DNA of 42,522 bases from Acidobacteriota bacterium (lineage in GTDB: Bacteria; Acidobacteriota; Vicinamibacteria; Vicinamibacterales; JAHECP01), in NCBI GenBank assembly GCA_024641665.1, contig JAHECP010000035.1, positions 1 to 42,522 of the forward strand. The letters are read 5' to 3'. The stretch's first letter is position 1. The number at the start of each line of letters is the position of its first letter. The notes beneath the pieces were generated by a model, which saw only the letters and a program-made list of their open reading frames with translations, was not told where the DNA came from and searched no databases. Shown here piece after piece: positions 7,983-16,767 of the stretch. Both the position numbers and the translations under genes were made by a program.

Positions 7983-9556
7983 CTGAGCGACTTCCGCTTC
8001 GTGTGCCACCGCTCGCGCAGCCGGACCGAGTCGAGCCCCATCGCCGTGCCCATCGAAAACGGGTTGGCGCCGACCAGCTCGAACCGCAGCGTGTGCGCGC
8101 CCGGCGCGAGCGTGTAGCTCCCGAGATAGAAGTCCTTCACCTCGACGTCGCCCGCGTAGAAGTCGCGCGGCCCGCGCGGGTTCCAGTCCGGGTAGTCGCC
8201 GAGCGCCGCGACGTCCTTCCCGTCGACGAGGATCCGGTACTTGCCGTAGTCTGGCGCGTGCGTCAGCCGCAGCACGAGACCCCGTAGCTCCGGCTTCGCG
8301 ATCTGGAACGACACCTCGAGGAACGCGTCCGACGTGGTGGGCGTGAAGAACAGCTGCCCGTCGCCCGTCCAGTCGTAACCCTTCTGGATCTCCAGCTTGC
8401 CGTCCGAATGGCGCGCGCCCGCCAGCATCTCCTTCGCCTCGATCACCTGATCGAGGTTGGGGAACGTCCGGCCCGCCAGGTCCGGCAGCGTCGTGAAGCG
8501 CTTCGCCGGGCCGACCTGGTACCAGAACGCGACCGTGGCGATGTCGTCCTCACGCTCGACGTGGCCGTCCACTTTTCCGGTCTCCGTCTCGTCCGCCGAC
8601 ATCCAGCCCGTGTGCTCGAACTCGAACCGGATGGACTTCGAGAACCGGATCGGATCCTCGACGTGCCACCGGTACATCGTCGCGCGCATGCCCAGGTTGC
8701 TGGGGTCGTCGCTGAGGTAGGTGCAGCCGAAGTACGGCCACGTGTGCTCGTCCAGGCCCCAGGCCGAGAGGAAATAGTCCTCGGTCCCGGTGCCCTGGAT
8801 CGTCGGCTTCGTGTCGCCGTCGATGTAGATGCGCGCGTCGCCCTCGCCGAACCAGTAGGGCGAGCGCGATTGCACCGACATCACCGTGCCGACGTACTGC
8901 CCCTGTCCCTCGGCCTCCAGCACGAGGTAGTCCTTGCCCATCGTCTCGGGGAACGCACGGTGGTACTGCGCGTGGAAGTAGGCGACGTCGGTCGGCAGCG
9001 CGTCCACCTCGGTGTAGTCCACCTGGTAGTAGAAGCTGCGCACGTTCTTCCGGCTCTCGTTGGTCACCGTGATCCGGCCGTGCTTCGCGAACGGCATCTG
9101 CCAGAAGCTGTTGTAGGCGTCGCCGCCTTCCACCTGGATCGGGACCGAGCGCACCTCCCGGCGCAGCCCGAACCCCGCCGCGAAGAAGTCGCCGAGCGGC
9201 GCCTCGACGGCGGGCTGCGTCTCGCCGTCCCAGTACATGCGCAGGACGATCTCGGCCGGGTTGGCCGACCCGCCGGCCTCCAACCAGTTCGGGCGCGCGT
9301 CGTTGAACGTGAGCCAGATGTGGTTGATGACCGCCGGGCCCGCAATGTCCGCCAGCGTCAGCGTCTCTCCCGGCTTGATGTAGGTGATCCGGTCGAGGTT
9401 GGAGTTGAAGTCCGGGTCGGACGACGTGACCGCCTTCGTGCGGCCGTGCTGGACCTCCATCAGCCCGGCGAGCCCGGCGCCCTGCTGTGCCAGGAGGGGC
9501 GACGGCCACGCCAGCGCGGCCACGACGATCGGCGCCGCGAGAACACTCCGCGTCAT
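7979..9556 (-). CDS. GH172 (DUF2961) glycoside hydrolase, operon copy
   Basis: A 525-residue secreted enzyme with a Sec signal peptide at residues 1-24 (LLAQQ). The DUF2961/GH172 double jelly-roll covers about 30-370, and a C-terminal beta domain ends the protein (LTHAPDYGKYRILVDG). Characterised GH172 enzymes cleave or transfer alpha-D-fructofuranosyl and alpha-D-arabinofuranosyl residues. The two catalytic glutamates of the family match Glu238 in WFGEGD and Glu259 in GTGTEDYF, 21 residues apart as in the founding enzyme. It lies 28 bases after the isomerase-like gene and overlaps the GH116 start by 4 bases, so these are co-translated. This is one of four GH172 genes in the window and the only one in the ABC-transporter operon. 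The exact linkage is not predictable from sequence alone. Confidence 0.92.
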   Translation of the reverse strand: MTRSVLAAPIVVAALAWPSPLLAQQGAGLAGLMEVQHGRTKAVTSSDPDFNSNLDRITYIKPGETLTLADIAGPAVINHIWLTFNDARPNWLEAGGSANPAEIVLRMYWDGETQPAVEAPLGDFFAAGFGLRREVRSVPIQVEGGDAYNSFWQMPFAKHGRITVTNESRKNVRSFYYQVDYTEVDALPTDVAYFHAQYHRAFPETMGKDYLVLEAEGQGQYVGTVMSVQSRSPYWFGEGDARIYIDGDTKPTIQGTGTEDYFLSAWGLDEHTWPYFGCTYLSDDPSNLGMRATMYRWHVEDPIRFSKSIRFEFEHTGWMSADETETGKVDGHVEREDDIATVAFWYQVGPAKRFTTLPDLAGRTFPNLDQVIEAKEMLAGARHSDGKLEIQKGYDWTGDGQLFFTPTTSDAFLEVSFQIAKPELRGLVLRLTHAPDYGKYRILVDGKDVAALGDYPDWNPRGPRDFYAGDVEVKDFYLGSYTLAPGAHTLRFELVGANPFSMGTAMGLDSVRLRERWHTKRKSLR

Positions 9557-9584
9557 GGACGGTCTCCCTTCGCTGCGGGCGGCG

Positions 9585-11108
9585 TCAGCGGCGCGCGGCC
9601 TGGAGGATGCGCACCTTGAAGCCCATCTCTCCCGACAGCGCGACCATCTCCTCGAAGATGTCGCCGTAGGCCACCGCGATGTGGTTCGACAGGTAGTGCG
9701 CCATCAGCGTGTCGCGGCCGATGCCGAGGTCGGCCGCCATGAACGGCCACTGCCGCGTCGTGCCCTCCCACCACGCGTCGCGCGTGGCGGGCGGGAGCTT
9801 CACGACCTCGCCGCGGCCGACGTCCATCCAGAGCGTGTCGTCCTTGATGTAGCAGCGCGCCCAGGTGATGGGCCCCGGCAGGCTCTCGCCGGCGAACGTG
9901 CCGCCCGGCACCGGGAAGTAGCCGCGCGGCTGGCGGTAGCTGTGCGTGCCGGCGAGCGTGTCGGGGTCGTGGTTGAAGGCGTACGCGCCGCACGAGCCCG
10001 AGTTGAGCAGCACCCACACGAAGCGCCCTTCGTGGCGGGCGCCCCAGCGCACGTCGTGGAACATGACCGCCTGGTGCAGGCCCTTGGCGAGGAGCAACCG
10101 CTTCATCATCTCCATCGGCACGGCGTTGCCCTGGTCGGCCTCGGTGGCGCAGATCACGAGGTCGCCGTTCGACTCGGGCCGGCACACCGAGTTGAAGAGC
10201 CCCTCGGCGAAGTCCGACGGCGGGCGGAGCGGCAGCAGCCCGAGCTGGTACTGCCAGCCCAGGCAGTCGGCCTTGTACTCGTTCACCAGGTCGAGCACGG
10301 CCAGGTAGTCGCGCAGCTGCTCGCGCGTGGCGTTCTCGGTGAAGTCGTCGGCGCCTGGCTCCTCCCAGTGGAACGTCACGCCGTAGTGCCTGACGAAGGC
10401 CATGGCCGCGTCGAGCCGCGAATGGGAGACGCTCCGGCCGCGGTGGATGATCCAGGCCTGGTCGATCTTGTGCTCGGTGAAGTAGTGGCGGTTGAGCAGG
10501 CGCGGCCCGAAGTAGCCGTTGATCATGCCCATCGACGTGTCGCCGAGCATGAGGATGAGCGCGCGCCGCTCGTGGAACTGCCGCGCCACCTTGCCCGCGA
10601 GCGCCGCGGCGGCCGGCGAGACGGACGCGCCGTAGGCGATGTCGTCCTCGGCGTACGCGATGCGGCCCGTGCGGCACCATTCCTCGAGCCGCGCCATGAA
10701 GATCTCGTCCTTCGTCCAGTCCGGCACGTCGGTCCAGACGCGCGAGAACGGCCGGCCCAGGCTCTCGAGGCACGCGCCGGTGTTGAGCAGGCCCACGAGC
10801 CCCGGCCACTGCCCCGAGAAGTTGCTCGCCAGCAGCAGCGGGTTGGTCTTCCCCACCACGCCCTCGGTGGTGTGCGGCCCGTAGAACCAGTGCACGCAGA
10901 TCCCGACCATCGGGTCGTGGACGGGCCCCAGCCGCTCGATCGCGTGGTGGGGCCGGGTGAGGAAGCCGTCCACGAGGTACGGCTCCTTGCCGAGTTTCCG
11001 GAGCGCCGCGTCCATCTGGCGGGTCGCCTCGGCCACGCTCGGCAGCGCCAGCTCGTTGGGCAGGTCGCGTCCGTCGCCGGGCCAGAAGAGAGCGATGCGC
11101 TGCTTCAT
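9585..11108 (-). CDS. FucI/AraA-type sugar isomerase-like protein
   Basis: A 507-residue cytoplasmic protein of the L-fucose/L-arabinose isomerase fold. An N-terminal Rossmann-like region (RIALFWPG) is followed by a middle domain and a C-terminal metal site. Candidate metal ligands are Glu323 (CATEADQGNAV), Asp352 (MFHDVRWG) and His476 (LSNHIAVAYGD), in the order and rough spacing seen in FucI. FucI-type enzymes interconvert L-fucose/L-fuculose and also D-arabinose/D-ribulose. Between the pentose-type ABC genes and a GH172 gene, a D-arabinose or 6-deoxyhexose isomerase role is reasonable but inferred. It lacks a signal peptide, which fits a step after import. An array of TTCCGTGG repeats fills the 71-base gap to the upstream rbsB-like gene. 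No matching kinase is visible in the window. Confidence 0.78.
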   Translation of the reverse strand: MKQRIALFWPGDGRDLPNELALPSVAEATRQMDAALRKLGKEPYLVDGFLTRPHHAIERLGPVHDPMVGICVHWFYGPHTTEGVVGKTNPLLLASNFSGQWPGLVGLLNTGACLESLGRPFSRVWTDVPDWTKDEIFMARLEEWCRTGRIAYAEDDIAYGASVSPAAAALAGKVARQFHERRALILMLGDTSMGMINGYFGPRLLNRHYFTEHKIDQAWIIHRGRSVSHSRLDAAMAFVRHYGVTFHWEEPGADDFTENATREQLRDYLAVLDLVNEYKADCLGWQYQLGLLPLRPPSDFAEGLFNSVCRPESNGDLVICATEADQGNAVPMEMMKRLLLAKGLHQAVMFHDVRWGARHEGRFVWVLLNSGSCGAYAFNHDPDTLAGTHSYRQPRGYFPVPGGTFAGESLPGPITWARCYIKDDTLWMDVGRGEVVKLPPATRDAWWEGTTRQWPFMAADLGIGRDTLMAHYLSNHIAVAYGDIFEEMVALSGEMGFKVRILQAARR

Positions 11109-11122
11109 GACATTCCTTGTCT

Positions 11123-11165
11123 TTCCGTGGCGATTTCCGCGGTCCTTCCGTGGTTCATTCCGTGG
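11123..11165. repeat. Four-unit TTCCGTGG array, 11-12 bp period
   Basis: Units TTCCGTGG (11123), TTCCGCGG (11135), TTCCGTGG (11146) and TTCCGTGG (11158) are spaced 12, 11 and 12 bases apart. They occupy the gap between the rbsB-like and isomerase-like genes inside the operon. The reverse complement matches the array at 37109-37150 almost base for base, so this is a dispersed element, not a local operator. Confidence 0.75.
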
Positions 11166-11179
11166 AAATTACCACCTCG

Positions 11180-12145
11180 TCACCTTATCGCCTGTCCACC
11201 CGTGTCAATGTTCTCCTTCGTGAACAGCCGCGTGCCGAGCACGATCTTCTTCGGCACCGTCCCGCCCGCCAGCGCCTTCAACGCGACGTCGATCGCCTCC
11301 TGGCCGCCGGTGGGGTAGAGGAACGTCGCGTCGAGGATGCCCTGCTTCACATACTGCTGCCCTTCCTGCGGCAGCGCGTCGATGCCCACGAACTTCATCT
11401 CCTTGTCGCGCCCGGCGGCCCGCGCGGCCAGCCACGCGCCGTGCGCGCCCGGGTCGTTGTGGGCGTACACGAGATCGATCTTCGCGTTGGTGGCGAGGGC
11501 CGACTCCATCTCGCGCCGCGCGTTCGGCTCGAGCCACTCCATCTCGCCGCTGAAGACGATCTTCAACCCCGGGTGCGTGTCGAGCTCCAGGCCCTCGAGG
11601 AACCCGCTGTGCCGGTCCTGGCCCGGCGTGGACGTCATCAATCCCTTCAGCTCGACGATCGTGCCCTGGCCGCCCAGCGTCTCGCGGATCCACGTGCCGG
11701 CCTCGCGGCCGATCTTCACGTTGTCCGCGCCGATGAACGTCGTGAACTGGTCGCCCTGCACCTCGCGGTCGAGCACGATCACCGGAATCCCCTGTTGGTA
11801 CGCCGCGGCCACCGGCTTGGTCAGCGGCGCCGCCTCCTTGGGGCTGATGATAATCAGATCGACGCCCTGGTCGACGAACTCCTCGACCTGCGACCGCTGC
11901 GTGAGCGAGCTGTTCTGCGCGTCCTTGAAGATCACCTTCAGGTTGGGATGCTCGGCGGCGGCGGCGCGGACGTCGGCGTCCATCTGCACGCGCCAGGGCT
12001 CGCCCAGGTTGCACTGGCTCATGCCGATCACGTAGGGATCGGCCGCCGTGCCCGCGTGGCGCGCGCGCGACCCCGAGCCGCAGCCCGCCGCCGTCAGCCC
12101 GCACACCGCCACCCAGACCAGCCCGCCGGCGACTCGCCGCGACAT
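11180..12145 (-). CDS. rbsB-like: Periplasmic sugar-binding lipoprotein, RbsB family
   Basis: A 321-residue ABC transporter substrate-binding protein of periplasmic-binding fold type I. The lipoprotein signal ends at Cys22 (LTAAGC), so the protein is probably anchored on the outer face of the inner membrane. The family pattern follows: MSQCNLGEPWRVQMDAD, then VDLIIISPKEAAPLTKPV, then YVKQGILDATFLYPTGGQEA. The ATG at 12145 sits 9 bases after AAGGAG; the GTG at 12148 is the alternative start. It is third in the operon after the ATPase and permease genes. The family binds ribose, galactose, xylose, arabinose, fructose and related sugars, and the ligand cannot be read from sequence. The association with GH172 and a FucI-like isomerase suggests a pentose or fructose-type monosaccharide. 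Confidence 0.9.
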   Translation of the reverse strand: MSRRVAGGLVWVAVCGLTAAGCGSGSRARHAGTAADPYVIGMSQCNLGEPWRVQMDADVRAAAAEHPNLKVIFKDAQNSSLTQRSQVEEFVDQGVDLIIISPKEAAPLTKPVAAAYQQGIPVIVLDREVQGDQFTTFIGADNVKIGREAGTWIRETLGGQGTIVELKGLMTSTPGQDRHSGFLEGLELDTHPGLKIVFSGEMEWLEPNARREMESALATNAKIDLVYAHNDPGAHGAWLAARAAGRDKEMKFVGIDALPQEGQQYVKQGILDATFLYPTGGQEAIDVALKALAGGTVPKKIVLGTRLFTKENIDTGGQAIR

Positions 12146-12160
12146 CACGTCCTTCTCCTT

Positions 12161-13156
12161 CTACCGCCCGCGCTGGAACAGCACCGCGCAGACGATGATC
12201 GTGCCCGTGAGCATGAGGCGCGTGGCCTCGGGCGCGGCGTTGAGCGACAGGATCTTCTGCAGGTACCCGATCGTCAGCACGCCGATGAGCGTCAGCACCA
12301 CGCTCCCCTTGCCCCCGGCGAGCGTCGTCCCGCCGATGACCACCATGGCGATGGCGTCGAGCTCGTAGCCCATGCCCGTTTCCGGGTCGCCCTGCGTCTC
12401 CTGCGCCGCCTGGCAGATGCCGGCAATCGCCGCGAACAGGCCCGAGAGCGCGTAGGCCATGACGAGCGTGCGCGCGACGGGCACGCCCGACAGCCGCGCG
12501 GCCTCTTCGTTCCCGCCCACGGCGTAGAGGTGCCGTCCCAGCCGCAGCCTCGACAGGATGATCCACGTCGCCAGCACGCACAACAGGAAGATGACGGTGA
12601 CGATGGAGACGTTGCCCCCGAGGACGCGGCTGTCGATCATCCCGAAGATGCGCGGCATCGGGACCAGGTGCGACGTGCCGTCGGGCTCCTGCACGTAGTT
12701 GGTGATCTTCATCCCGCCCGAGACGACCTTCGCCAGCCCGCGCGCGAACACCATCATGGCCAGCGTCACGATGAACGGCTGGATGCGCATGCGCGCGGCC
12801 AGCACGCCCGAGACCGAGCCGAGCGCGGTGCCGATGACGAGCACGGCCGGAATAGCGAGCGCCGCCGGCCAGCCTTCCGGGAGCGTGAGCCACGCGAACG
12901 ACACGGCCGCGAGCGCCAGGATGCTGCTCACGGACAGGTCGATGCCGGCGGTGATGATCACCACCGTCATCCCGCAGGCCAGGATGCCGTAGACTGAGAC
13001 CTGCCGCAGCATGTCGCGGTGGACGCTCCACTTGAAGAACGCGCCGTCCGCGTTGAAGACGCAGCCGATGAGGAGCATGAGCGCCAGCGCGACGAGCGCG
13101 CGCGCCACCGGCGTCGCCCACCACTCGCCGAGCGCCGCGCGCCAGCCACGCGTCAC
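12161..13156 (-). CDS. rbsC-like: Sugar ABC transporter permease, RbsC family
   Basis: A 331-residue inner-membrane permease with about eight to ten membrane segments and the RbsC signatures GIDLSVSSILALAAV and IGGTTLAGGKGSVVLTLIG. The start is GTG at 13156, overlapping the ATPase stop as GTGA, which signals translational coupling. A longer open frame upstream is only a shadow of the ATPase gene. The permease pairs with the RbsA-like ATPase and the RbsB-like lipoprotein as a CUT2-type importer for monosaccharides. The gap to the rbsB-like gene is only about 15 bases. Confidence 0.93.
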   Translation of the reverse strand: MTRGWRAALGEWWATPVARALVALALMLLIGCVFNADGAFFKWSVHRDMLRQVSVYGILACGMTVVIITAGIDLSVSSILALAAVSFAWLTLPEGWPAALAIPAVLVIGTALGSVSGVLAARMRIQPFIVTLAMMVFARGLAKVVSGGMKITNYVQEPDGTSHLVPMPRIFGMIDSRVLGGNVSIVTVIFLLCVLATWIILSRLRLGRHLYAVGGNEEAARLSGVPVARTLVMAYALSGLFAAIAGICQAAQETQGDPETGMGYELDAIAMVVIGGTTLAGGKGSVVLTLIGVLTIGYLQKILSLNAAPEATRLMLTGTIIVCAVLFQRGR

Positions 13157-14721
13157 GGTCGTCCTCCTGCGGTGCCGGTCGCGGTGTGCCCCATGGCCGC
13201 CGCCAGCACCGCGTCCTTCGACGCCGCGTCGCGCGCGAGCTCGGCCGCCGGGCGGCCGCGGTGCAGGACGAGGATCCGGTCGCTCAGCGCGAGGAGCTCG
13301 TCCATCTCGGACGTGATGAGCACGATCGCGATCCCCTCGGCGACCCACGCGCGCATCAGCTCGTAGATGTCGGCCTTCGCGCCGACGTCGATGCCGCGCG
13401 TCGGCTCGTCGAGGAGGAGCACGCGCGGCTTCGCGAGCAGGCAGCGCGCCAAGTACGTTTTCTGCTGGTTGCCGCCCGACAGCGCGCCGACCGGCGCGTC
13501 GAGCGACGGCGCGTTCAGCCGGAACGCGGCCGTGAGCCCGGCGACCGCCGCGCGCTCCTCCGCGCGCCGCACCCAGCCGCCGGCGCCCGAGAACCGCGCG
13601 AGACTCGCCAGGCTCACGCTGTCGATCACGCTCAGCTCCGGCGCCAGGCCGAGCGCCTTGCGGTCGTTGGTGAGGAGCACCACGCCGCGCGCGATCGAGT
13701 CGCGCGCGCCGCGCATCGGGAACCGCTCGCCGTCCAGGCGCGCGCGGCCGGAGGCGCGGCGTCCGAGCGCGCCGAAGATCGCGTGCAGCGTCTCGCTCGT
13801 CCCCGAGCCCTGGAGCCCCGCGAGACCGAGGATCTCGCCGCGCGCCACGGCGAACGACACGTCCTCGACGACGAGGCGGCCGGGGACTGACGCGTGCGCC
13901 ACGCGGAGGGCGGTCACCTCGAGCGCGGGCGGGCCGGACGCGCGCACGTCGCGTCGGGCTTCCGCCCGGCCCAACTCCCTTCCCACCATCCACCGCACGA
14001 GCTCGGCGGGCGGCAGCCGATCGGGCGTGGCCGTGCCCACCAGCCGCCCGTCGCGCAAGACCGTGATGCGGTCGGCCAGGCGGTAGATCTCCTCCATCCG
14101 GTGCGTGATGTAGACGATGCCGCGGCCCTGGGCGCGGAGGGCGAGGATGCGTGCGAAGAGCGTCTCGGTCTCGCGGTCGCTCAGCGCGCTCGTGGGCTCG
14201 TCGAGGATGACCAGGCTGGCGTCGCGCGCGAGCGCCCGCGCGATCTCCAGCATCTGCTGGCTCGAGATCGGCAGATCCCCGGCGAGCTGCCGCGGCGAGC
14301 ACTCGAGCCCCGCGTCGGCGAGGATGCGTGCGGCCTCGGCCGTCTGGCGCGCGAAGTCCACGCGGCCGAACCGCCCCGTCGTCTCGCGGCCGAGGAAGAG
14401 GTTGTCGGCGACCGTCATCGACGGCACCAGCGACAGCTCCTGGTGGATCGTGGCGATGCCGGCGCGCGCCGCGTCGGCCGGACGGCCGAACCGCCGCGGC
14501 CGGCCACCGACGCGCAATTCGCCCGAGAAGTCGCCGTACACGCCGGACAGGATCTTGATGAGGGTGCTCTTGCCGGCGCCGTTCTCGCCGGCCAGGACGT
14601 GCACCTCGCCCGGCCGGACGTCGAAATCGACGCCGTGCAGCACCTCGACCGGCCCGAACGCCTTGCGGATCCCGCGCGCCGAGACGATCGGGACGGGCAG
14701 CTCGGCCGGCGTAGTGGTCAT
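13153..14721 (-). CDS. rbsA-like: Sugar ABC transporter ATPase, RbsA family (two ATP-binding domains)
   Basis: A 522-residue protein with two fused nucleotide-binding domains. The first has Walker A GENGAGKST at residues 45-53, an ISSQQMLEIARAL signature and Walker B VILDEP. The second has a degenerate Walker A (GLQGSGTSET), LSGGNQQKTYLARCLL and LLLDEPTRGIDVG. A weak P-loop in one half is normal for CUT2-family ATPases. It is the first gene of the minus-strand operon that continues through permease, binding protein, isomerase, GH172 and GH116. It diverges from a flavin oxidoreductase gene across a 91-base gap that must hold both promoters. Confidence 0.95.
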   Translation of the reverse strand: MTTTPAELPVPIVSARGIRKAFGPVEVLHGVDFDVRPGEVHVLAGENGAGKSTLIKILSGVYGDFSGELRVGGRPRRFGRPADAARAGIATIHQELSLVPSMTVADNLFLGRETTGRFGRVDFARQTAEAARILADAGLECSPRQLAGDLPISSQQMLEIARALARDASLVILDEPTSALSDRETETLFARILALRAQGRGIVYITHRMEEIYRLADRITVLRDGRLVGTATPDRLPPAELVRWMVGRELGRAEARRDVRASGPPALEVTALRVAHASVPGRLVVEDVSFAVARGEILGLAGLQGSGTSETLHAIFGALGRRASGRARLDGERFPMRGARDSIARGVVLLTNDRKALGLAPELSVIDSVSLASLARFSGAGGWVRRAEERAAVAGLTAAFRLNAPSLDAPVGALSGGNQQKTYLARCLLAKPRVLLLDEPTRGIDVGAKADIYELMRAWVAEGIAIVLITSEMDELLALSDRILVLHRGRPAAELARDAASKDAVLAAAMGHTATGTAGGRP

Positions 14722-14812
14722 TTCGGCTCAGATGCTACGCCACCGGCCGCGACGTGGCAAAGTCATGGTCGGACGCCCGCCGCCCGCCGGCGGCGCTATG
14801 ATGTCGGGCGTC

Positions 14813-15811
14813 ATGGCCGATCTTCTCTCCCCGCTCTCATTCGCCGGCTTCACCCTGCGCAACCGCATCGTCATGCCGCCCATGTGGTCCGGCCAGGCGA
14901 CGCCGGACGGCCAGGTCACCGACCGGATCGTCGAGTACCACCGCGTCCGCGCCGCGGCCGGCTGCGGCCTCGTGACCGTCGAGCACTCCTTCGTGCACCC
15001 GGGCGGCCGCCACAGCGCCACCCAGATCGGCGTCCACGACGATGCGATGGTGCCCGGCCTCGCGCAGCTGGCGGCCGCGATCAAGGCCGAGGGCGCGATG
15101 GCGTGCCTCCAAATCTCGCACGCCGGCTCGCGGACCTCGTCCGCCGTCGTCGGCCGCGCCCTCGTCGGGCCGTCGGCCGTGCCCCATCCCTGCGAGCCGG
15201 ACGGCGAGGTGCCCGACGCGCTGACGCCCGAGGGCATCGCGGCCGTGGTGTCCGCCTTCGGCGCGGCCGCGGCGCGCGCGCGCGAGGCGGGCTTCGACGC
15301 GGTCGAGATCCATGCCGCGCACGGCTTTCTCCTGTCCGAGTTCCTTTCGCCGCTCTGCAACCAGCGGACCGACGCGTACGGCGGCAACCCCGGCGGCCGG
15401 CGCCGGATCCACCTGGAGGTCCTGGCCGAGGTACAGCGGCGGATCGGCCGCGATCGCGCGGTGCTGATGCGGCTCGGCGCGTGCGACGAGATGACCGGCG
15501 GCCTCACGCTGGACGAAGGCTGCCTCGCGGCCGAGCAGCTCGCGGCCGCCGGCGTGGATCTCCTCAGCGTGTCGGGCGGCCTGCAGGGGTCCGAGCTGGC
15601 GCGGCGCGTCCCCGGCTACTTCGTGCCGTACGCCGCCGCCGTGAAGGCGTTCGTCACGGTTCCCGTCATGGTGACCGGCGGCGTCACCGACCCCGCCTTC
15701 GCCGACCTCATCGTCCGCCGCGGCCTGGCGGACCTCGTCGGGATCGGGCGCGCCATGCTGAACGACGCGGAGTGGGCGCGCAAGGCCGTCCGCGTCCTCT
15801 CGTCGAGGTGA
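14813..15811 (+). CDS. Old-yellow-enzyme-type NADH:flavin oxidoreductase
   Basis: A 332-residue FMN-dependent TIM-barrel oxidoreductase. It opens with LLSPLSFAGFTLRNRIVMPPM, has LQISHAGSRTS for the FMN/substrate region, and carries the family signature HAAHGFLLSEFLSPLCNQRTD. MVTGGVTDP and LVGIGRAMLND near the C-terminus match the phosphate-binding end of the barrel. It is the short, single-domain type without the C-terminal FeS and FAD domains of 2,4-dienoyl-CoA reductase. ATG 14813 is preferred; ATG 14801 and 14798 are in frame upstream but precede the conserved start. It diverges from the rbsA-like gene. The substrate is unknown; a link to the sugar pathway is possible but not supported by sequence. 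Confidence 0.88.
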   Translation: MADLLSPLSFAGFTLRNRIVMPPMWSGQATPDGQVTDRIVEYHRVRAAAGCGLVTVEHSFVHPGGRHSATQIGVHDDAMVPGLAQLAAAIKAEGAMACLQISHAGSRTSSAVVGRALVGPSAVPHPCEPDGEVPDALTPEGIAAVVSAFGAAAARAREAGFDAVEIHAAHGFLLSEFLSPLCNQRTDAYGGNPGGRRRIHLEVLAEVQRRIGRDRAVLMRLGACDEMTGGLTLDEGCLAAEQLAAAGVDLLSVSGGLQGSELARRVPGYFVPYAAAVKAFVTVPVMVTGGVTDPAFADLIVRRGLADLVGIGRAMLNDAEWARKAVRVLSSR

Positions 15812-15814
15812 CCC

Positions 15815-16003
15815 ATGGCTCGAGCACGCGTCCTCTACCGGAAGCTGCAGGTGCGCGACGCCGCCGGGACGCTCCTCGTCCGCAACCACGACCTCGCCGG
15901 GTTCGGCCTTGCGTACGACGGCGCCGAGCGCTTCGACTCGATCACGCCAAGGAGGGGTTTGCCCGAGTCGCTTCGACAGCCCGTTTCCGCCAATCCGCGC
16001 TAA
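15815..16003 (+). pseudogene. Internally deleted 5' remnant of the amidase-signature gene at 27.1 kb
   Basis: This 62-codon frame begins with the same 21 bases (15805-15825) as the amidase gene (27055-27075), including ribosome site and start codon. It then jumps to the region encoding KLQVRDAAGTLLVRNH and LAGFGLAYDG, which corresponds to residues about 64-100 of the intact protein. About 57 codons are missing in between and nothing homologous follows Thr-Pro at about 15950. By eye the shared block of about 106 bases is roughly 90% identical. The stop of the oxidoreductase gene lies inside its ribosome site. The remnant overlaps the 3' end of the HEAT-repeat gene on the other strand. Expression of a functional product is unlikely. 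Confidence 0.8.
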
Positions 16004-16713
16004 CGCCACGTGGGCGGCAGCGGCCGACCCTCGATCTTGGCAATCGCCGGCGCCGAGACCCACGCGACACGATAGAACTTCGACCATTCTTTGATTAGCG
16101 GCAACGCCTCCTTGGCGTCGGGCCCGATCTCGCCGAGCGCCCACACCATCGCGCGCCGCATGTCCCGTAGTGGCACCGACACCCAGTCGTCCGGCCGGTC
16201 GTTGCCCGCTTCCATCAGCGCATGGATCGCGGGCTTTGCATCCTTGCCCAGCGTGCCGATGGCCAAACCCACGGTCATCCGCACGACCAGATCCTGGTCC
16301 TTCAACGCCTCGATGAGCTGTGGCAGGACTGGTTTCGAGGCGGCGCCGATCTCCCGCAATGCGAGAGCGGCGATGACACGCATCCGGGGATCCGGATCCG
16401 ACAGGAGACGGCCGAGCGGAACGACGGCGGGCGCAGCGCTCGGCCCGAAAAGGGCGAGCGCTTCCCCTGCCGCCTGCCGCACCGTGACGTCGGAATCGGC
16501 GAGCGCACGAGTCACTACGTCGACGGCGGATACGCCGTCCGTGCCGAACTGACCGATCGCGCGCAACGCGGCTGCGCGGGCGGCCGGATCGGGGGCGGTC
16601 ACCTGCTCGACGTACGCGGAGAGCGGCTTGCCGCGGTAGGTGATCGGGTGCGACTGCGCCGAGACGGCGACCCCGGCCAGCACGATCGTCACCACCATGA
16701 GGGCGATTCGCAT
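16000..16713 (-). CDS. Exported HEAT-repeat protein
   Basis: A 237-residue protein with a signal peptide (cleavage after about residue 20, VSAQS) and about five HEAT/PBS-lyase-type alpha-helical repeats. Examples are PAARAAALRAIGQFG, VRQAAGEALALFG, MRVIAALALREIG, VRMTVGLAIGTLG and MRRAMVWALGEIG. Such solenoids are scaffolds for protein contacts; no enzyme motif is present. It is the last gene of the minus-strand operon of GH172 genes and a TonB-dependent receptor, 54 bases after a GH172 gene. It may therefore support assembly or surface display of those proteins, which is inference from position. Its 3' end overlaps an amidase remnant by 4 bases. Confidence 0.85.
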   Translation of the reverse strand: MRIALMVVTIVLAGVAVSAQSHPITYRGKPLSAYVEQVTAPDPAARAAALRAIGQFGTDGVSAVDVVTRALADSDVTVRQAAGEALALFGPSAAPAVVPLGRLLSDPDPRMRVIAALALREIGAASKPVLPQLIEALKDQDLVVRMTVGLAIGTLGKDAKPAIHALMEAGNDRPDDWVSVPLRDMRRAMVWALGEIGPDAKEALPLIKEWSKFYRVAWVSAPAIAKIEGRPLPPTWR

Positions 16714-16767
16714 AACGCCATGTCCTTTCGAGAGGCCGTAGTGTCAGGTGATGAAGACACTGCGAAC

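Noticed and set aside
13157-14302. Upstream extension of the rbsC-like permease frame
   Set aside because: The extension overlaps the ATPase gene out of frame and has no permease features. The GTG at 13156 overlaps the ATPase stop and starts the conserved protein.
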